Shown piece by piece: positions 1 through 7,274 of a stretch of DNA of 32,470 nucleotides. Positions within the stretch are counted from its first letter, which is position 1; the number at the start of each line of letters is the position of its first letter. A program made the position numbers and the translations under genes. The stretch covers positions 1-32,470 of the forward strand of contig NZ_ACQT01000024.1 of the NCBI RefSeq assembly GCF_000175235.1, given 5' to 3'. This DNA is from Acidovorax delafieldii 2AN (GTDB taxonomy: Bacteria > Pseudomonadota > Gammaproteobacteria > Burkholderiales > Burkholderiaceae_C). The notes beneath the pieces are model-generated. The model did no database searches, was not told the DNA's origin, and worked only from the letters and a program-made list of their open reading frames with translations.

Positions 1-93
1 GTCGAGCGCGCCGTAGCAGGTGCCGGCCTTGACCACCGGCTGGGCGTGCCGCACCAGCCACAGCCGGGCGGGGGTGGGCACCGGGGCGCTCAT
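1..93 (-). CDS. cobC: Alpha-ribazole phosphatase-like histidine phosphatase (N-terminal fragment)
   Basis: Only the first 31 codons lie inside the window; the gene continues past base 1. The start reads MSAPVPTPARLWLVRHAQPV, with the RHAQP form of the phosphohistidine RHG motif at about residues 15-19, followed by a Gly-Thr-Cys-Tyr-Gly stretch as in CobC/phosphoglycerate mutase-like enzymes. CobC removes the phosphate from alpha-ribazole 5'-phosphate or from adenosylcobalamin phosphate at the end of B12 synthesis. Its ATG (93-91) overlaps the cobS stop (92-90) as ATGA, so the two are translationally coupled. The call rests on the motif plus the cobS neighbour. The fragment alone could be another histidine phosphatase. 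Confidence 0.75.
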   Translation of the reverse strand, partial: MSAPVPTPARLWLVRHAQPVVKAGTCYGALD

Positions 94-896
94 GCCCACC
101 GCAAGGCCAGCGCCGCGCCCAGGTAGAAGCCGATCTCGCTGACCTGCTGCGTGGCGCCCAGGCAGTCGCCGGTGAAGCCCTGCAGGCGCCGCGCGAACCA
201 GCGGCCCATCCAGGCGGCGGCGAGACCGCTGAAGCCCGCGGCTGCTACCAAAAAGAGAGCTGACTGTGTTTGCCAGACAAGCGCAACAGGCACAAAACAC
301 CACAAAACTGCCGCTGCCAGCGCGCCGCTGGTGATCTGGTCGGCCAGCGGCTTGCTTTTGGACCGCGCCGTGTCGCCCACGTGGGGCAGGCTGCGCACGA
401 TGAACAGCGGCCACAGGCGCGACAGCACATGGCCGCCTGCGAGCGCCGCCAGGGCCACCGCCAGGCTGTGCGCGCCCAGCAGGGCCAGCAGGCTGAGCTT
501 GGCCAGCAAGGCCAGCACCAGGGCCATCGCCCCGAAGGCGCCGATGCATGAGTCTTTCATGATGTCCAGCGCCCGCTCACGGTCGGCGCTGCCACCCAGG
601 CCATCGGCCACGTCGGCCAGTCCGTCTTCATGGAAGCCGCCGGTCATCAGCACCGTGGCGATGGTGCAGAACACCGCCGCCACTGTCGGGGCCAGCGGAT
701 TGGGGGCCAGGGCCCAGTACAGCGCGGCATACACACCCGTGGCCAGAACCGCCGCCAGCCAGCCAATGCCCGGGAAATGCGCGGCACTGGCGCGCAGCAT
801 GGCCGGGCTGTAGCCCACCCAGCGGGCCAGCCGCCCGGTGACGGGGATGCGGGTGAAAAACTGCACGGCCAGCAGGTAGTGGCGCAGGGCTTGCAT
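90..896 (-). CDS. cobS: Adenosylcobinamide-GDP ribazoletransferase (cobalamin synthase)
   Basis: CobS joins adenosylcobinamide-GDP and alpha-ribazole (phosphate) to give adenosylcobalamin (phosphate) in the inner membrane. The 268-residue protein is close to the family length. It starts MQALRHYLLAVQFFTRIPV, with the family's FTRIPV motif, and carries the metal-binding acidic signature HEDGLADVADGLGG at about residues 89-102. Several hydrophobic stretches (about 42-66, 122-155, 192-225) fit a polytopic membrane protein. It lies 78 bp downstream of ilvA on the same strand and overlaps cobC by 4 bp. Oddity: bases 244-288, encoding about residues 203-218, match the intergenic hairpin repeat family found elsewhere in this window, so part of the C-terminal hydrophobic segment seems to come from a repeat. 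Confidence 0.93.
   Translation of the reverse strand: MQALRHYLLAVQFFTRIPVTGRLARWVGYSPAMLRASAAHFPGIGWLAAVLATGVYAALYWALAPNPLAPTVAAVFCTIATVLMTGGFHEDGLADVADGLGGSADRERALDIMKDSCIGAFGAMALVLALLAKLSLLALLGAHSLAVALAALAGGHVLSRLWPLFIVRSLPHVGDTARSKSKPLADQITSGALAAAVLWCFVPVALVWQTQSALFLVAAAGFSGLAAAWMGRWFARRLQGFTGDCLGATQQVSEIGFYLGAALALRWA
244..288 (+). repeat. Comamonadaceae-type hairpin repeat copy inside cobS
   Basis: GCTACCAAAAAGAGAGCT, a diverged stem half (GTTTG), a 5-nt loop and CAAGCGC follow in the same order and spacing as in the copy at 29744-29800 (GCTATCAATAAGAGAGCT, GCGCTTG, loop, CAAGCGC). The frame of cobS stays open through it. Relatedness is judged by eye. Confidence 0.6.
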
Positions 897-911
897 GGGG
901 ACAGCGTCGAT

Positions 912-970
912 AGAACTATCAAAATTGATAGCTCGCAGCGCTTGCCAATCAAGCGCTACAAGCCATTTTG
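912..970 (+). repeat. Intergenic hairpin repeat between ilvA and cobS
   Basis: Two hairpins sit side by side. One is a near-palindrome at 913-934 (GAACTATCAA-AA-TTGATAGCTC, one mismatch). The other is a perfect 8-bp stem at 937-957 (AGCGCTTG-CCAAT-CAAGCGCT), followed by ACAAGCCATTTTGGCC. The core recurs at 15172-15222, 29744-29800 and, partly, at 244-288 and 19024-19058. In this position it could also fold in the ilvA-cobS transcript and weaken read-through, but no U-run follows the stem. Confidence 0.85.
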
Positions 971-974
971 GCCC

Positions 975-2534
975 TCATTTGGAGCGCAGAAACAGCCGGT
1001 AGGCCGGGTTCTGTGTCTCTTCCACGTAGGGGTAGCCCAGCGTGGCCAGGAAGGCATCGAAGGCCGCGGCGTCTTCGGGGGGCACCTGCAGGCCCACGAG
1101 GATGCGCCCATAGTCGGCGCCCTGGTTGCGGTAGTGGAACAGGCTGATGTTCCAGGTGGGCTGCATCAGGCTCAGGAACTTGAGCAGCGCGCCCGGCCGC
1201 TCGGGAAACACGAAGCGCAGCAGGCGTTCGTCCTGTGCCAGCGCCGAGTGCCCGCCCACGAGGTGGCGCAGGTGCTCCTTGGCCAGCTCGTCGTACGTCA
1301 GGTTGAGTGCCTCGAAGCCGTGGCGCTCGAAGTTTTTGGTAATCTTTTCCGACTCGCCCTTGCCCTGCGTGGCCAATCCCACGAACACGTGGGCGCGCGT
1401 GGCGTCGCTGATGCGGTAGTTGAATTCGGTCACATTGCGCGGGCCGCCGGGCAGGCCGCCCACCACTTCGCAAAAGCGCCGGAAGCTGCCGCGCTCTTCG
1501 GGGATGGTGACGGCCAGCAGCGCTTCGCGCTCTTCACCCACCTCGGCGCGTTCGGCCACGAAGCGCAGGCGGTCGAAGTTCATGTTGGCGCCGCACAGGA
1601 TGGCGGCGTAGGTCTCGCCCTTGGTCTTGTGCGTGGCCACGTACTGCTTGATGGCGGCCACGGCCATGGCGCCGGCGGGCTCGACGATGCTGCGCGTGTC
1701 CACGAACACGTCCTTGATGGCGGCGCAGACGGCGTCGGTATCGACGGTGATGTAGTCATCGACCAGCCCCTGGGCGATGCGGAAGGTTTCCTCGCCCACC
1801 AGCTTGACGGCGGTGCCGTCGGAAAACAGGCCCACGTCGGGCAGCGTGACGCGTTCGTGCGCGGCGACCGACTGGGCCATTGCGTCCGAGTCGTTCATCT
1901 GCACGCCGATCACCTTGATCTCGGGCCGCACGGCCTTGATGTAGTTGGCCACGCCGCTCACCAGCCCGCCGCCGCCGATGGCCACGAACACGGCGTCCAG
2001 CTGGTTGCTGCCCAGGCTTTGCAGCTGGCGCAGGATCTCCATCGCGATGGTGCCCTGGCCGGCGATCACGTCCGGGTCGTCAAAGGGGTGCACGAAGGTC
2101 AGGCCCTGCTCTTTCTCAAGCTTCACCGAGTGGCCATAGGCATCGGAGTAGCTGTCGCCAAACAGCACAACCTCACCGCCAAGCGTCTTCACGGCGTCGA
2201 TCTTGAGTTGCGGCGTGGTGGTGGGCATCACGATAACGGCGCGGGAGCCCAGCTTGTGGGCGCTCATGGCCACGCCTTGGGCGTGGTTGCCGGCCGAAGC
2301 GCATATCACGCCGCGCTGGAGCTGCTCGGGCGTGAGGTGGGCCATCTTGTTGTAGGCGCCGCGCAGCTTGAAGCTGAACACCGGCTGCTGGTCTTCCCGC
2401 TTGAGCAGCACCTTGTTGTGCAGGCGGCGGCTGAGATTCTTGGCGGGCTCGAGGGCCGACTCGACGGCCACGTCGTAGACGCGGGCGGTGAGGATCTTTT
2501 TCAGGTAGTCGAAGGGGGTGAGGTGCTGAGTCAT
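975..2534 (-). CDS. ilvA: Threonine ammonia-lyase, biosynthetic
   Basis: This PLP enzyme deaminates L-threonine to 2-oxobutanoate, the first committed step to isoleucine. The 519 residues match the long, biosynthetic, allosteric form. The catalytic domain shows the Schiff-base lysine in SFKLRGA (Lys56), the SAGNHAQG loop (about 80-87) and the glycine-rich phosphate-binding loop AIGGGGLVSG (about 185-194). Residues from about 330 on form two ACT-like regulatory repeats, which in this family bind isoleucine and valine. The start MTQHLTPFDYLKKIL fits family N-termini. It is transcribed away from the osmC-like gene across a 356-bp spacer that contains a terminator about 115 bp upstream of the start (see the candidate RNA entry). 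Confidence 0.97.
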   Translation of the reverse strand: MTQHLTPFDYLKKILTARVYDVAVESALEPAKNLSRRLHNKVLLKREDQQPVFSFKLRGAYNKMAHLTPEQLQRGVICASAGNHAQGVAMSAHKLGSRAVIVMPTTTPQLKIDAVKTLGGEVVLFGDSYSDAYGHSVKLEKEQGLTFVHPFDDPDVIAGQGTIAMEILRQLQSLGSNQLDAVFVAIGGGGLVSGVANYIKAVRPEIKVIGVQMNDSDAMAQSVAAHERVTLPDVGLFSDGTAVKLVGEETFRIAQGLVDDYITVDTDAVCAAIKDVFVDTRSIVEPAGAMAVAAIKQYVATHKTKGETYAAILCGANMNFDRLRFVAERAEVGEEREALLAVTIPEERGSFRRFCEVVGGLPGGPRNVTEFNYRISDATRAHVFVGLATQGKGESEKITKNFERHGFEALNLTYDELAKEHLRHLVGGHSALAQDERLLRFVFPERPGALLKFLSLMQPTWNISLFHYRNQGADYGRILVGLQVPPEDAAAFDAFLATLGYPYVEETQNPAYRLFLRSK

Positions 2535-2648
2535 GTGAGGCGGGGTATGCGCCGCCGCGGCAAGGCGGGCGGGGCCACCATCATAGGCGCGTCACCTGAC
2601 GGCACGCAGACGGGCGGTGGGCTCGGGGCCAGGAGGGTGCGTGCGGGC

Positions 2649-2681
2649 AAAAAAAAGCCCCAGGCGGTAAAGCCCAGGGCT
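2649..2681 (-). terminator. Rho-independent terminator ahead of ilvA
   Basis: On the minus strand AGCCCTGGGC (2681-2672), a 6-nt loop and GCCTGGGGCT (2665-2656) form a 10-bp stem with two G-U pairs, followed directly by eight U. It points toward ilvA and lies before its start, so it either ends a separate short RNA or acts as an attenuator. Confidence 0.8.
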
Positions 2682-2780
2682 GAATCCATCCTTTGAGGAG
2701 ATGGAGGAGACAATCGGTGCATTGCCGCAGGGCACGGTTCCTTGGAACTGCTTCCCTTCTCAGTAAAAAGGGCAACGCAT
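2649..2780 (-). ncRNA. Candidate small RNA or untranslated leader upstream of ilvA
   Basis: Read on the minus strand, this stretch folds into ordered hairpins: CCCTTTTT/GAGAAGGG (2772-2754), GTTCC-AA-GGAAC (2748-2737), TCCATC/GATGGA (2705-2685) and a terminator stem with eight U (2681-2649). The 2710-2696 segment reads TCTCCTCCATCTCCT. It is complementary to Shine-Dalgarno sequences and is partly in a loop. A weak -10 like TACACT (2792-2787) would start the RNA near 2780. The layout resembles a trans-acting sRNA with anti-SD loops. The alternative is an ilvA attenuator, but short frames crossing it contain no run of Ile, Val or Thr codons. No match to a named RNA family was recognised. Confidence 0.5.
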
Positions 2781-2801
2781 GGCGCTAGTGTAGCGCGGAG
2801 C

Positions 2802-2818
2802 TTGCTGCGATGCAGCAA
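2802..2818. promoter_or_regulatory. Perfect inverted repeat near the candidate RNA promoter
   Basis: TTGCTGC-GAT-GCAGCAA has 7-bp arms with a 3-bp spacer. It lies 10 bp upstream of the TACACT element (minus strand, 2792-2787) and about 73 bp upstream of the osmC-like start. It could be an operator for either divergent transcript. No regulator can be assigned. Confidence 0.4.
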
Positions 2819-2890
2819 AATCCACGTCGATTTCTCGAAATAGCCCATCCAATTCGTGAAAAAAACCACGCATCAACAGGAGAGACAGTT

Positions 2891-3340
2891 ATGGAATGCA
2901 CAGTCAGCTGGACCGGAAGCGCCGGCACCCGTTCAGGAATGGGATTTGTGGCGGAAACGGGCAGTGGCCATGTCCTGTCCATGGACGGCGCACCGGATGC
3001 GGCCAACCCTGCCAACGGCGGACTGAACCTGGCACCCCGGCCCATGGAGACCGTGCTGGCCGGCACGGGTGGATGCACCGCCTATGACGTGGTGTTGATC
3101 CTCAAGCGCGGGCGCCACGATGTCCGGGGCTGCAGCGTCAAGCTCACCTCCGAGCGCGCCGAGGTGGACCCCAAGGTCTTCACGGCGATCCACATGCAGT
3201 TCACGGTGACGGGCAAGGGCATTCCCGCCGCAGCGGTCGAGCGCGCCATTGCCATGAGCCACGAAAAATACTGCTCGGCCAGCATCATGCTGGGCAAGAC
3301 AGCCCGCATCACCACCGGTTTCGAGATCGTCGAGGCCTGA
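2891..3340 (+). CDS. OsmC/Ohr-family protein (YhfA-like)
   Basis: The 149-residue protein begins MECTVSWTGSAG, with AGGAGAG about 8 bp upstream of the ATG. An in-frame ATG at 2810 lacks such a site. OsmC-family enzymes are cytoplasmic thiol peroxidases acting on organic or hydro-peroxides through two cysteines. Here they are in GTGGCTAYDV (about residue 61) and HEKYCSASIM (about residue 124). The overall pattern (PMETVLAGTGGC, VKLTSERAEVDPKVF, SHEKYCSASIML) is closest in memory to E. coli YhfA, whose physiological substrate is not settled. Upstream at 2830-2841 there is an inverted repeat (ATTTC-TC-GAAAT) that may be regulatory. No convincing terminator follows in 3341-3594, a spacer in which no gene or RNA was seen. 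Confidence 0.88.
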   Translation: MECTVSWTGSAGTRSGMGFVAETGSGHVLSMDGAPDAANPANGGLNLAPRPMETVLAGTGGCTAYDVVLILKRGRHDVRGCSVKLTSERAEVDPKVFTAIHMQFTVTGKGIPAAAVERAIAMSHEKYCSASIMLGKTARITTGFEIVEA

Positions 3341-3594
3341 AGCCGCCGCTTGGGGCTGGTGCCGGGTGGCGGTGACAGTTGAGACGGGAGTAGTGGAGTC
3401 TGTTCCGGCCCAGCAGGTCCGGTCGAGACGAGCGCGGCCCGGTCAGGAGACTGCAAGTCGGCGCGGCGAGTGTGTGCCACACAGGCGGGCGCGGCTTCCC
3501 CACATTGGTGCGCGGACAATTCGGCCCATCGGGCAAGCGCCAAGCCTGCGCCGCGAATTTGCTGGTCCCGAAAAGACCGCGTGCGTGGCAGGGC

Positions 3595-4212
3595 TCAGAC
3601 GTAGTGCGCCGTGGTGGTCATCACCTTGGCTGCCATCTTCATCATCGCGCGGGCGGGCGAGGGCAGGGCGAGCCCACCCGCGGTGCGCGCATTGGCGGCA
3701 TGCCTTTCCTCATCATCCTTCATGCGGCGGACCACTGCCCGCGAGGCCAGGTCGTCCTCGGGCAGCCTTTCCAGATGGCTTTGCAGGTGTGCGGCCACCT
3801 GGTTTTCCGTCTCCACCACGAAACCCAGGCTCACGCGGTCGCTGACCTTGGCGGCCGCCAGTCCCAGGGCGAATGCCCCCGCGAACCACAGGGGGTTCAG
3901 CAGGCTGGGCCGCGTGCCCAGGGCGTCCAGCCGTTGCTGCGTCCACGCCAGGTGATCGGTTTCTTCGCGTGCGGCCTCCAACAAGTGGCTGCGCAGCTGC
4001 GGGTCGCGGGTGACAGCCGCCTGCGCGGTGTACAGGGCCTGAGCACACACTTCTCCCACATGATTGACGCGCATCAGGGCGCCAGCCAGGCGTTTTTGTT
4101 CCGGATTCAGCGGTGCCTCGGCAAAGGCCTCGGCCGGCGACGCCTCCACGGCATGCGGTTTTGCGAACAGGGTGCGCAATGCGGTGTCTGCGGCGCAAAG
4201 GAAGGAGTCCAT
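3595..4212 (-). CDS. coq7: Coq7-type 2-polyprenyl-3-methyl-6-methoxy-1,4-benzoquinol hydroxylase
   Basis: This di-iron monooxygenase adds the C-6 hydroxyl group late in ubiquinone synthesis, at the inner membrane. The 205-residue protein shows the carboxylate-bridged di-iron ligands of the family: Glu54 in [12 protein letters not shown], Glu84 and His87 in REETDH, Glu136 in ETENQV, and Glu168 and His171 in DDEERH. A short hydrophobic helix (about 108-124, [15 protein letters not shown]) lies between the two halves and probably associates with the membrane. It is transcribed divergently from the first porin. Many Burkholderiales use Coq7 rather than the flavin enzyme UbiF for this step. The product name follows that family knowledge. 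Confidence 0.95.
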   Translation of the reverse strand: MDSFLCAADTALRTLFAKPHAVEASPAEAFAEAPLNPEQKRLAGALMRVNHVGEVCAQALYTAQAAVTRDPQLRSHLLEAAREETDHLAWTQQRLDALGTRPSLLNPLWFAGAFALGLAAAKVSDRVSLGFVVETENQVAAHLQSHLERLPEDDLASRAVVRRMKDDEERHAANARTAGGLALPSPARAMMKMAAKVMTTTAHYV

Positions 4213-4702
4213 AAGAATGCCGGGTAGTGAATTGAAAAGTGCCCTGATTTGGGCACGGATCGTGCTTTTACAAGGCAGCGAGATGGCAGTTTACGAGGTC
4301 AAACGTGACCGCATGTTGCTCTGCCTGAGTGCCATTGTGCGCATTGTTAAATTAAAGTGACAGTTGTTACAGACAGGGAGATGGGTTTCAAGGTAATTTG
4401 ATCGTATTGTTTTCAGCACGTGTGTCAGTGGTTGTATCTGCAGAGGCTGTTTTTGCGGGCGTTTTGGCGTTTGCGCGCCTCGGCTGCAAAAGGCGGGGTC
4501 GGGAGTTATCGTCCTGAATGTTGCAATGCCGCAACGGATTTGACCTTGCGCGCTGATTTCCTTTGCGCAACCGCGCCTCGTCTGGTGCAATAACCGTAAC
4601 TTCCCCACCAGGAGGTTGGCCCGGGGAACCGGTGGGACTGCGCTGGCGCTGTGCCCAAGACCTCCGAACCGGTGCCCATGTTTAACCTTGGAGTAACTCG
4701 CA
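4213..4702. other. Spacer between coq7 and porin 1, including a structured porin leader
   Basis: No gene is evident in these 490 bp. An A+T-rich patch with GTGACA-GT-TGTTAC (about 4357-4370) and an inverted repeat GTTGC-6nt-GCAAC (about 4520-4535) may be regulatory. The last 100 bp look like a folded 5' leader. CCCACC (4604-4609) can pair with GGTGGG (4631-4636), and GGAGGT (4611-4616) with ACCTCC (4660-4665). The two pairings cross, so they would be alternatives or a pseudoknot. GAACCGGTG occurs twice (from 4626 and 4666). The likely ribosome site is TTGGAG about 11 bp before the porin ATG. No clear -35/-10 pair was identified. Confidence 0.5.
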
Positions 4703-5746
4703 ATGAAAAAATCCCTGATTGCCCTGGCTGTGCTGGCTGCTTCCGGCGCTGCAATGGCTCAGTCTTCCGTGACCATGTTCGGTATCGTTGACGTTGGCGT
4801 GGGCCACGTGTCCGCTACCAACTCCGTGAGCGGCGTGACGCAAAGCGGCAATTCCTCCAGCCGTCTGGGCTTCCGCGGCGTGGAAGACCTCGGCGGTGGT
4901 CTGAAGGCTGGCTTCTGGCTGGAAGGCGCTATCTCTCCTGACACCGGCACCGGTGCGGGCGCCAACAACGCTGGTCCTGGCTTCGCTTTCTCGCGTCGTT
5001 CGACCGTGAGCCTGGCTGGCAACTTCGGTGAAGTGCGCCTGGGCCGCGAACTGGCTGCTGGCTACGACAAGCCCGCTATTTCCTATGATCCGTTCGGTCA
5101 GGTCGGCCTGGCTGCCCTGCAAGGCTGGACCACGGTCCGCGTGAGCAACGGCGTGAGCTACCGCACCCCCGCCAACCTGGGTGGTTTCTTCGCTACGGCT
5201 CACTACGGCTTCGGCGAACAAGCTGGCAACAACACCGCTGGCCGTTACTTCGGTCTGGCTGGTGGCTACGAGAACGGCCCTCTGAGCGTGACCCTGGCTG
5301 CTGACCAAGTCAAGGCTGGCGTCGTGAACAACGGCTACAGCAGCGTGACCCTCGCCAACGACCTGAAGACCTGGAGCCTGGGTGCTTCGTACGATCTGGG
5401 CGTTGTGAAGCCAGCTTTCGTGTACCACAGCGAAAAGACCGGCAGCGTGAAGAACAACATCTACATGCTGGCTCTGACGGCTCCCGTGGGCCCCGGCAAC
5501 CTGATCGGTTCGTACGCTCGTTACGACCTGAAGGATAGCAACAACGATTCCAACGCCCTGGCAATCGGCTATGTGTACAACCTGTCCAAGCGCACCGCTG
5601 TGTACGGCACGTACGCTCACATGAACAACAAGAACGCCGCTGCTCGTAACCTGAACGGCGTGTCTGGCAGCTTCAACAGCAACGTGACCGTCGGCGCCGG
5701 CGAGAACGTTGATGGCTACCAAGTCGGTATCCGTCACGCATTCTGA
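4703..5746 (+). CDS. General outer-membrane porin (betaproteobacterial Gram-negative porin family)
   Basis: This is a trimeric 16-strand beta-barrel porin for diffusion of small hydrophilic solutes. The 347-residue precursor has a Sec signal peptide, MKKSLIALAVLAASGAAMA, cut before Gln20. It then shows the typical first strand SSVTMFGIVDVGVGH, the segment SSRLGFRGVEDLGGGLKAGF, and a C-terminal strand ending in Phe (VGIRHAF), the signal read by the BAM machinery. Codon choice is strongly biased (CTG, GGC, AAC, GCT), as expected for a very highly expressed gene, and this bias leaves a long open frame on the opposite strand that is not a gene. It is followed by two hairpins including a strong terminator. 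Solute specificity cannot be read from the sequence. Confidence 0.96.
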   Translation: MKKSLIALAVLAASGAAMAQSSVTMFGIVDVGVGHVSATNSVSGVTQSGNSSSRLGFRGVEDLGGGLKAGFWLEGAISPDTGTGAGANNAGPGFAFSRRSTVSLAGNFGEVRLGRELAAGYDKPAISYDPFGQVGLAALQGWTTVRVSNGVSYRTPANLGGFFATAHYGFGEQAGNNTAGRYFGLAGGYENGPLSVTLAADQVKAGVVNNGYSSVTLANDLKTWSLGASYDLGVVKPAFVYHSEKTGSVKNNIYMLALTAPVGPGNLIGSYARYDLKDSNNDSNALAIGYVYNLSKRTAVYGTYAHMNNKNAAARNLNGVSGSFNSNVTVGAGENVDGYQVGIRHAF

Positions 5747-5751
5747 TGACA

Positions 5752-5818
5752 TGCTGGCCTTGGGCCAGCATTCACGGACGTGATCAAGGCCACCCGTCGC
5801 GAGACGGGTGGCCTTTTT
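5752..5818 (+). terminator. Porin 1 terminator, preceded by a second hairpin
   Basis: TGCTGGCC-TTG-GGCCAGCA (5752-5770) is a perfect 8-bp hairpin 5 bp after the stop codon. The main terminator follows: AGGCCACCCGTC, a GCGA tetraloop, GACGGGTGGCCT and a U-run at 5787-5818. The first hairpin may protect the 3' end of a stable mRNA. Confidence 0.92.
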
Positions 5819-5943
5819 ACATGGGCCTTTTGGAGTTTTTGCGAAGCCTTGTCTTGCTCTGCCTCAGTTACTGTGTATTGCGGCTTGGGTGCTCTCGGAT
5901 TGCTCGCTCAGCTGACCCGCAGTTGGGTGAGGATTTAATAAGT

Positions 5944-5955
5944 GAACGGTCGTTC
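5944..5955. promoter_or_regulatory. TetR-type operator-like inverted repeat upstream of porin 2
   Basis: GAACG-GT-CGTTC is a perfect inverted repeat with a 2-bp spacer, about 107 bp upstream of the porin 2 start. The AACGNNCGTT layout is common among TetR-family operators, including several acyl-CoA responsive ones. No TetR gene lies in the window, so the regulator is unknown. Confidence 0.4.
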
Positions 5956-6061
5956 TATTAGGGAAAGCCTGTGTAAGCAATACGCAACAAGCGCTTCCGC
6001 ATGACCGTGCGTTTACTACACTGGATCGGTGCCAAATCAACCATAGAAAGAGACCCGATCC

Positions 6062-7177
6062 ATGAAAAAAGCTGTTTTTAAGAAACTTTTCGCTATCGGA
6101 GCCGTTGCTCTCGCCTCTGGGGCTGCGTGCGCGCAGGCCAGCAGCGTGCAGTTGTATGGCATCGTGGACGTTGCCTACCGCCATACCAACAATGAGGGGC
6201 CTGCCACGGACAAGGGTCAGTCGCTGAACCAGATGATCGGTGGCGGCATGTCGCAAAGCCGCTGGGGCATCAACGTCAACGAAGACCTCGGCGGTGGCCT
6301 GAAGGCGCTGGTGAATCTTGAAAACCGTTTCACTGCAGACAACGGTGCCACGGCGGGTGGCTATCCCAATGGTTCTTATTTTCAGCAGTCGTGGGTGGGC
6401 CTGCAGGGTGGCTTTGGCCGCGTGACCGTGGGCCGCCAATACAACATTCTGTTCGACTTGGTGACTTCCACCTATGCGTCGTACCCCTACTCGCCTTACA
6501 TGGAGGTGTACAAGCCTGAAATCGGCTTTGCCCTGCTGGCGCGTGCTGACAACATGATCAAGTACACGGCCGAAGTGGGCTCCATCCGTGGTGCCCTGCA
6601 GTACTCGTTCGACGAGAAAGCCGCCACCGGTGGCAAGACCATGGGCGGCTACCTGCGCTATGCCGCTGACGGTCTGGCCGCTGGCGTTGGCTACCAGGAC
6701 TATGAATTCGCTTCGGGCAAGAAGATCAAGGCTTGGACGCTGGGTGGCTCGTATCGTACCGGCCCCTGGTACTTCAACCTGGGCTATGGCGAAAACAAGG
6801 TGGACAAGAACCTGCCAGCCTCTGATGCACCCGTGCTGGGCGCAATGTGGGGCTCTGCCGCCAACGGTGGTTTCGGCGGGGGTGCTGTGTTCCTGAATGC
6901 CAACAAGCGCTCCATCTACAAGATTGGCGCTGGCTACCAGCTCACGCCTCAATTGAACCTGGGTGCGCATTACTTCCATACCAAGCAGTCGGGTGCTACG
7001 GCCGCTGCCGACGCCACCGCCAACTTCCTGACGCTGGCTGCCGACTATGCGTTCTCTAAGCGCACCGATGCTTATTTCGAAGTGGACAACACCAAGCTCA
7101 AGGGCGGCAACATTGCGTTCCCTAATGGTGCAACGTCTCGCACGGGCTTCACGGTTGGCTTGCGCCATCGTTTCTAA
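6062..7177 (+). CDS. Second general porin of the same family
   Basis: The 371-residue precursor starts MKKAVFKKLFAIGAVALASG and has a probable signal cleavage after the Ala-Cys-Ala at residues 22-24. The mature protein begins QASSVQLYGIVDVAYRH and continues SRWGINVNEDLGGGLKALV and GRVTVGRQYNILFD, all typical porin strands. The C-terminus ends LRHRF, with the aromatic residue used for outer-membrane assembly. It belongs to the same family as porin 1 but is clearly diverged in sequence and loops, so it is not a recent duplicate. It has its own upstream region with a TetR-type inverted repeat and its own terminator, so the two porins are separate transcription units and could be expressed under different conditions. 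Substrate preference is not visible. Confidence 0.95.
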   Translation: MKKAVFKKLFAIGAVALASGAACAQASSVQLYGIVDVAYRHTNNEGPATDKGQSLNQMIGGGMSQSRWGINVNEDLGGGLKALVNLENRFTADNGATAGGYPNGSYFQQSWVGLQGGFGRVTVGRQYNILFDLVTSTYASYPYSPYMEVYKPEIGFALLARADNMIKYTAEVGSIRGALQYSFDEKAATGGKTMGGYLRYAADGLAAGVGYQDYEFASGKKIKAWTLGGSYRTGPWYFNLGYGENKVDKNLPASDAPVLGAMWGSAANGGFGGGAVFLNANKRSIYKIGAGYQLTPQLNLGAHYFHTKQSGATAAADATANFLTLAADYAFSKRTDAYFEVDNTKLKGGNIAFPNGATSRTGFTVGLRHRF

Positions 7178-7237
7178 AAAGATTGGTGGGGAGAAGAGTG
7201 CTGCACCGGGAGCGGGGCGGCACTGGTTTCCAAAGGG

Positions 7238-7274
7238 AAAGCCGGGTTGCTAGCGATAGCGGCCCGGCTTTTTT
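7238..7274 (+). terminator. Porin 2 terminator
   Basis: AAAGCCGGG (7238-7246) pairs with CCCGGCTTT (7263-7271), with an inner GCTA/TAGC stem, followed by a U-run to 7274. It lies about 60 bp after the porin stop. Confidence 0.9.

Noticed and set aside
2649-2810. Classical amino-acid attenuation leader peptide for ilvA
   Set aside because: Short frames through the region contain no cluster of Ile, Val, Leu or Thr codons next to the terminator.
3341-3594. Possible RNA gene between the osmC-like gene and coq7
   Set aside because: No cloverleaf, terminator or extended structure could be found by eye.
4682-5752. 356-codon open frame antisense to porin 1
   Set aside because: It is produced by the strong codon bias of the porin on the opposite strand; its translation is Val/His/Ala-rich with no family resemblance or ribosome site.
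5864-7168. 434-codon open frame antisense to porin 2
   Set aside because: It is antisense to a clear porin with a signal peptide and terminal Phe; no motif is seen in the translation.
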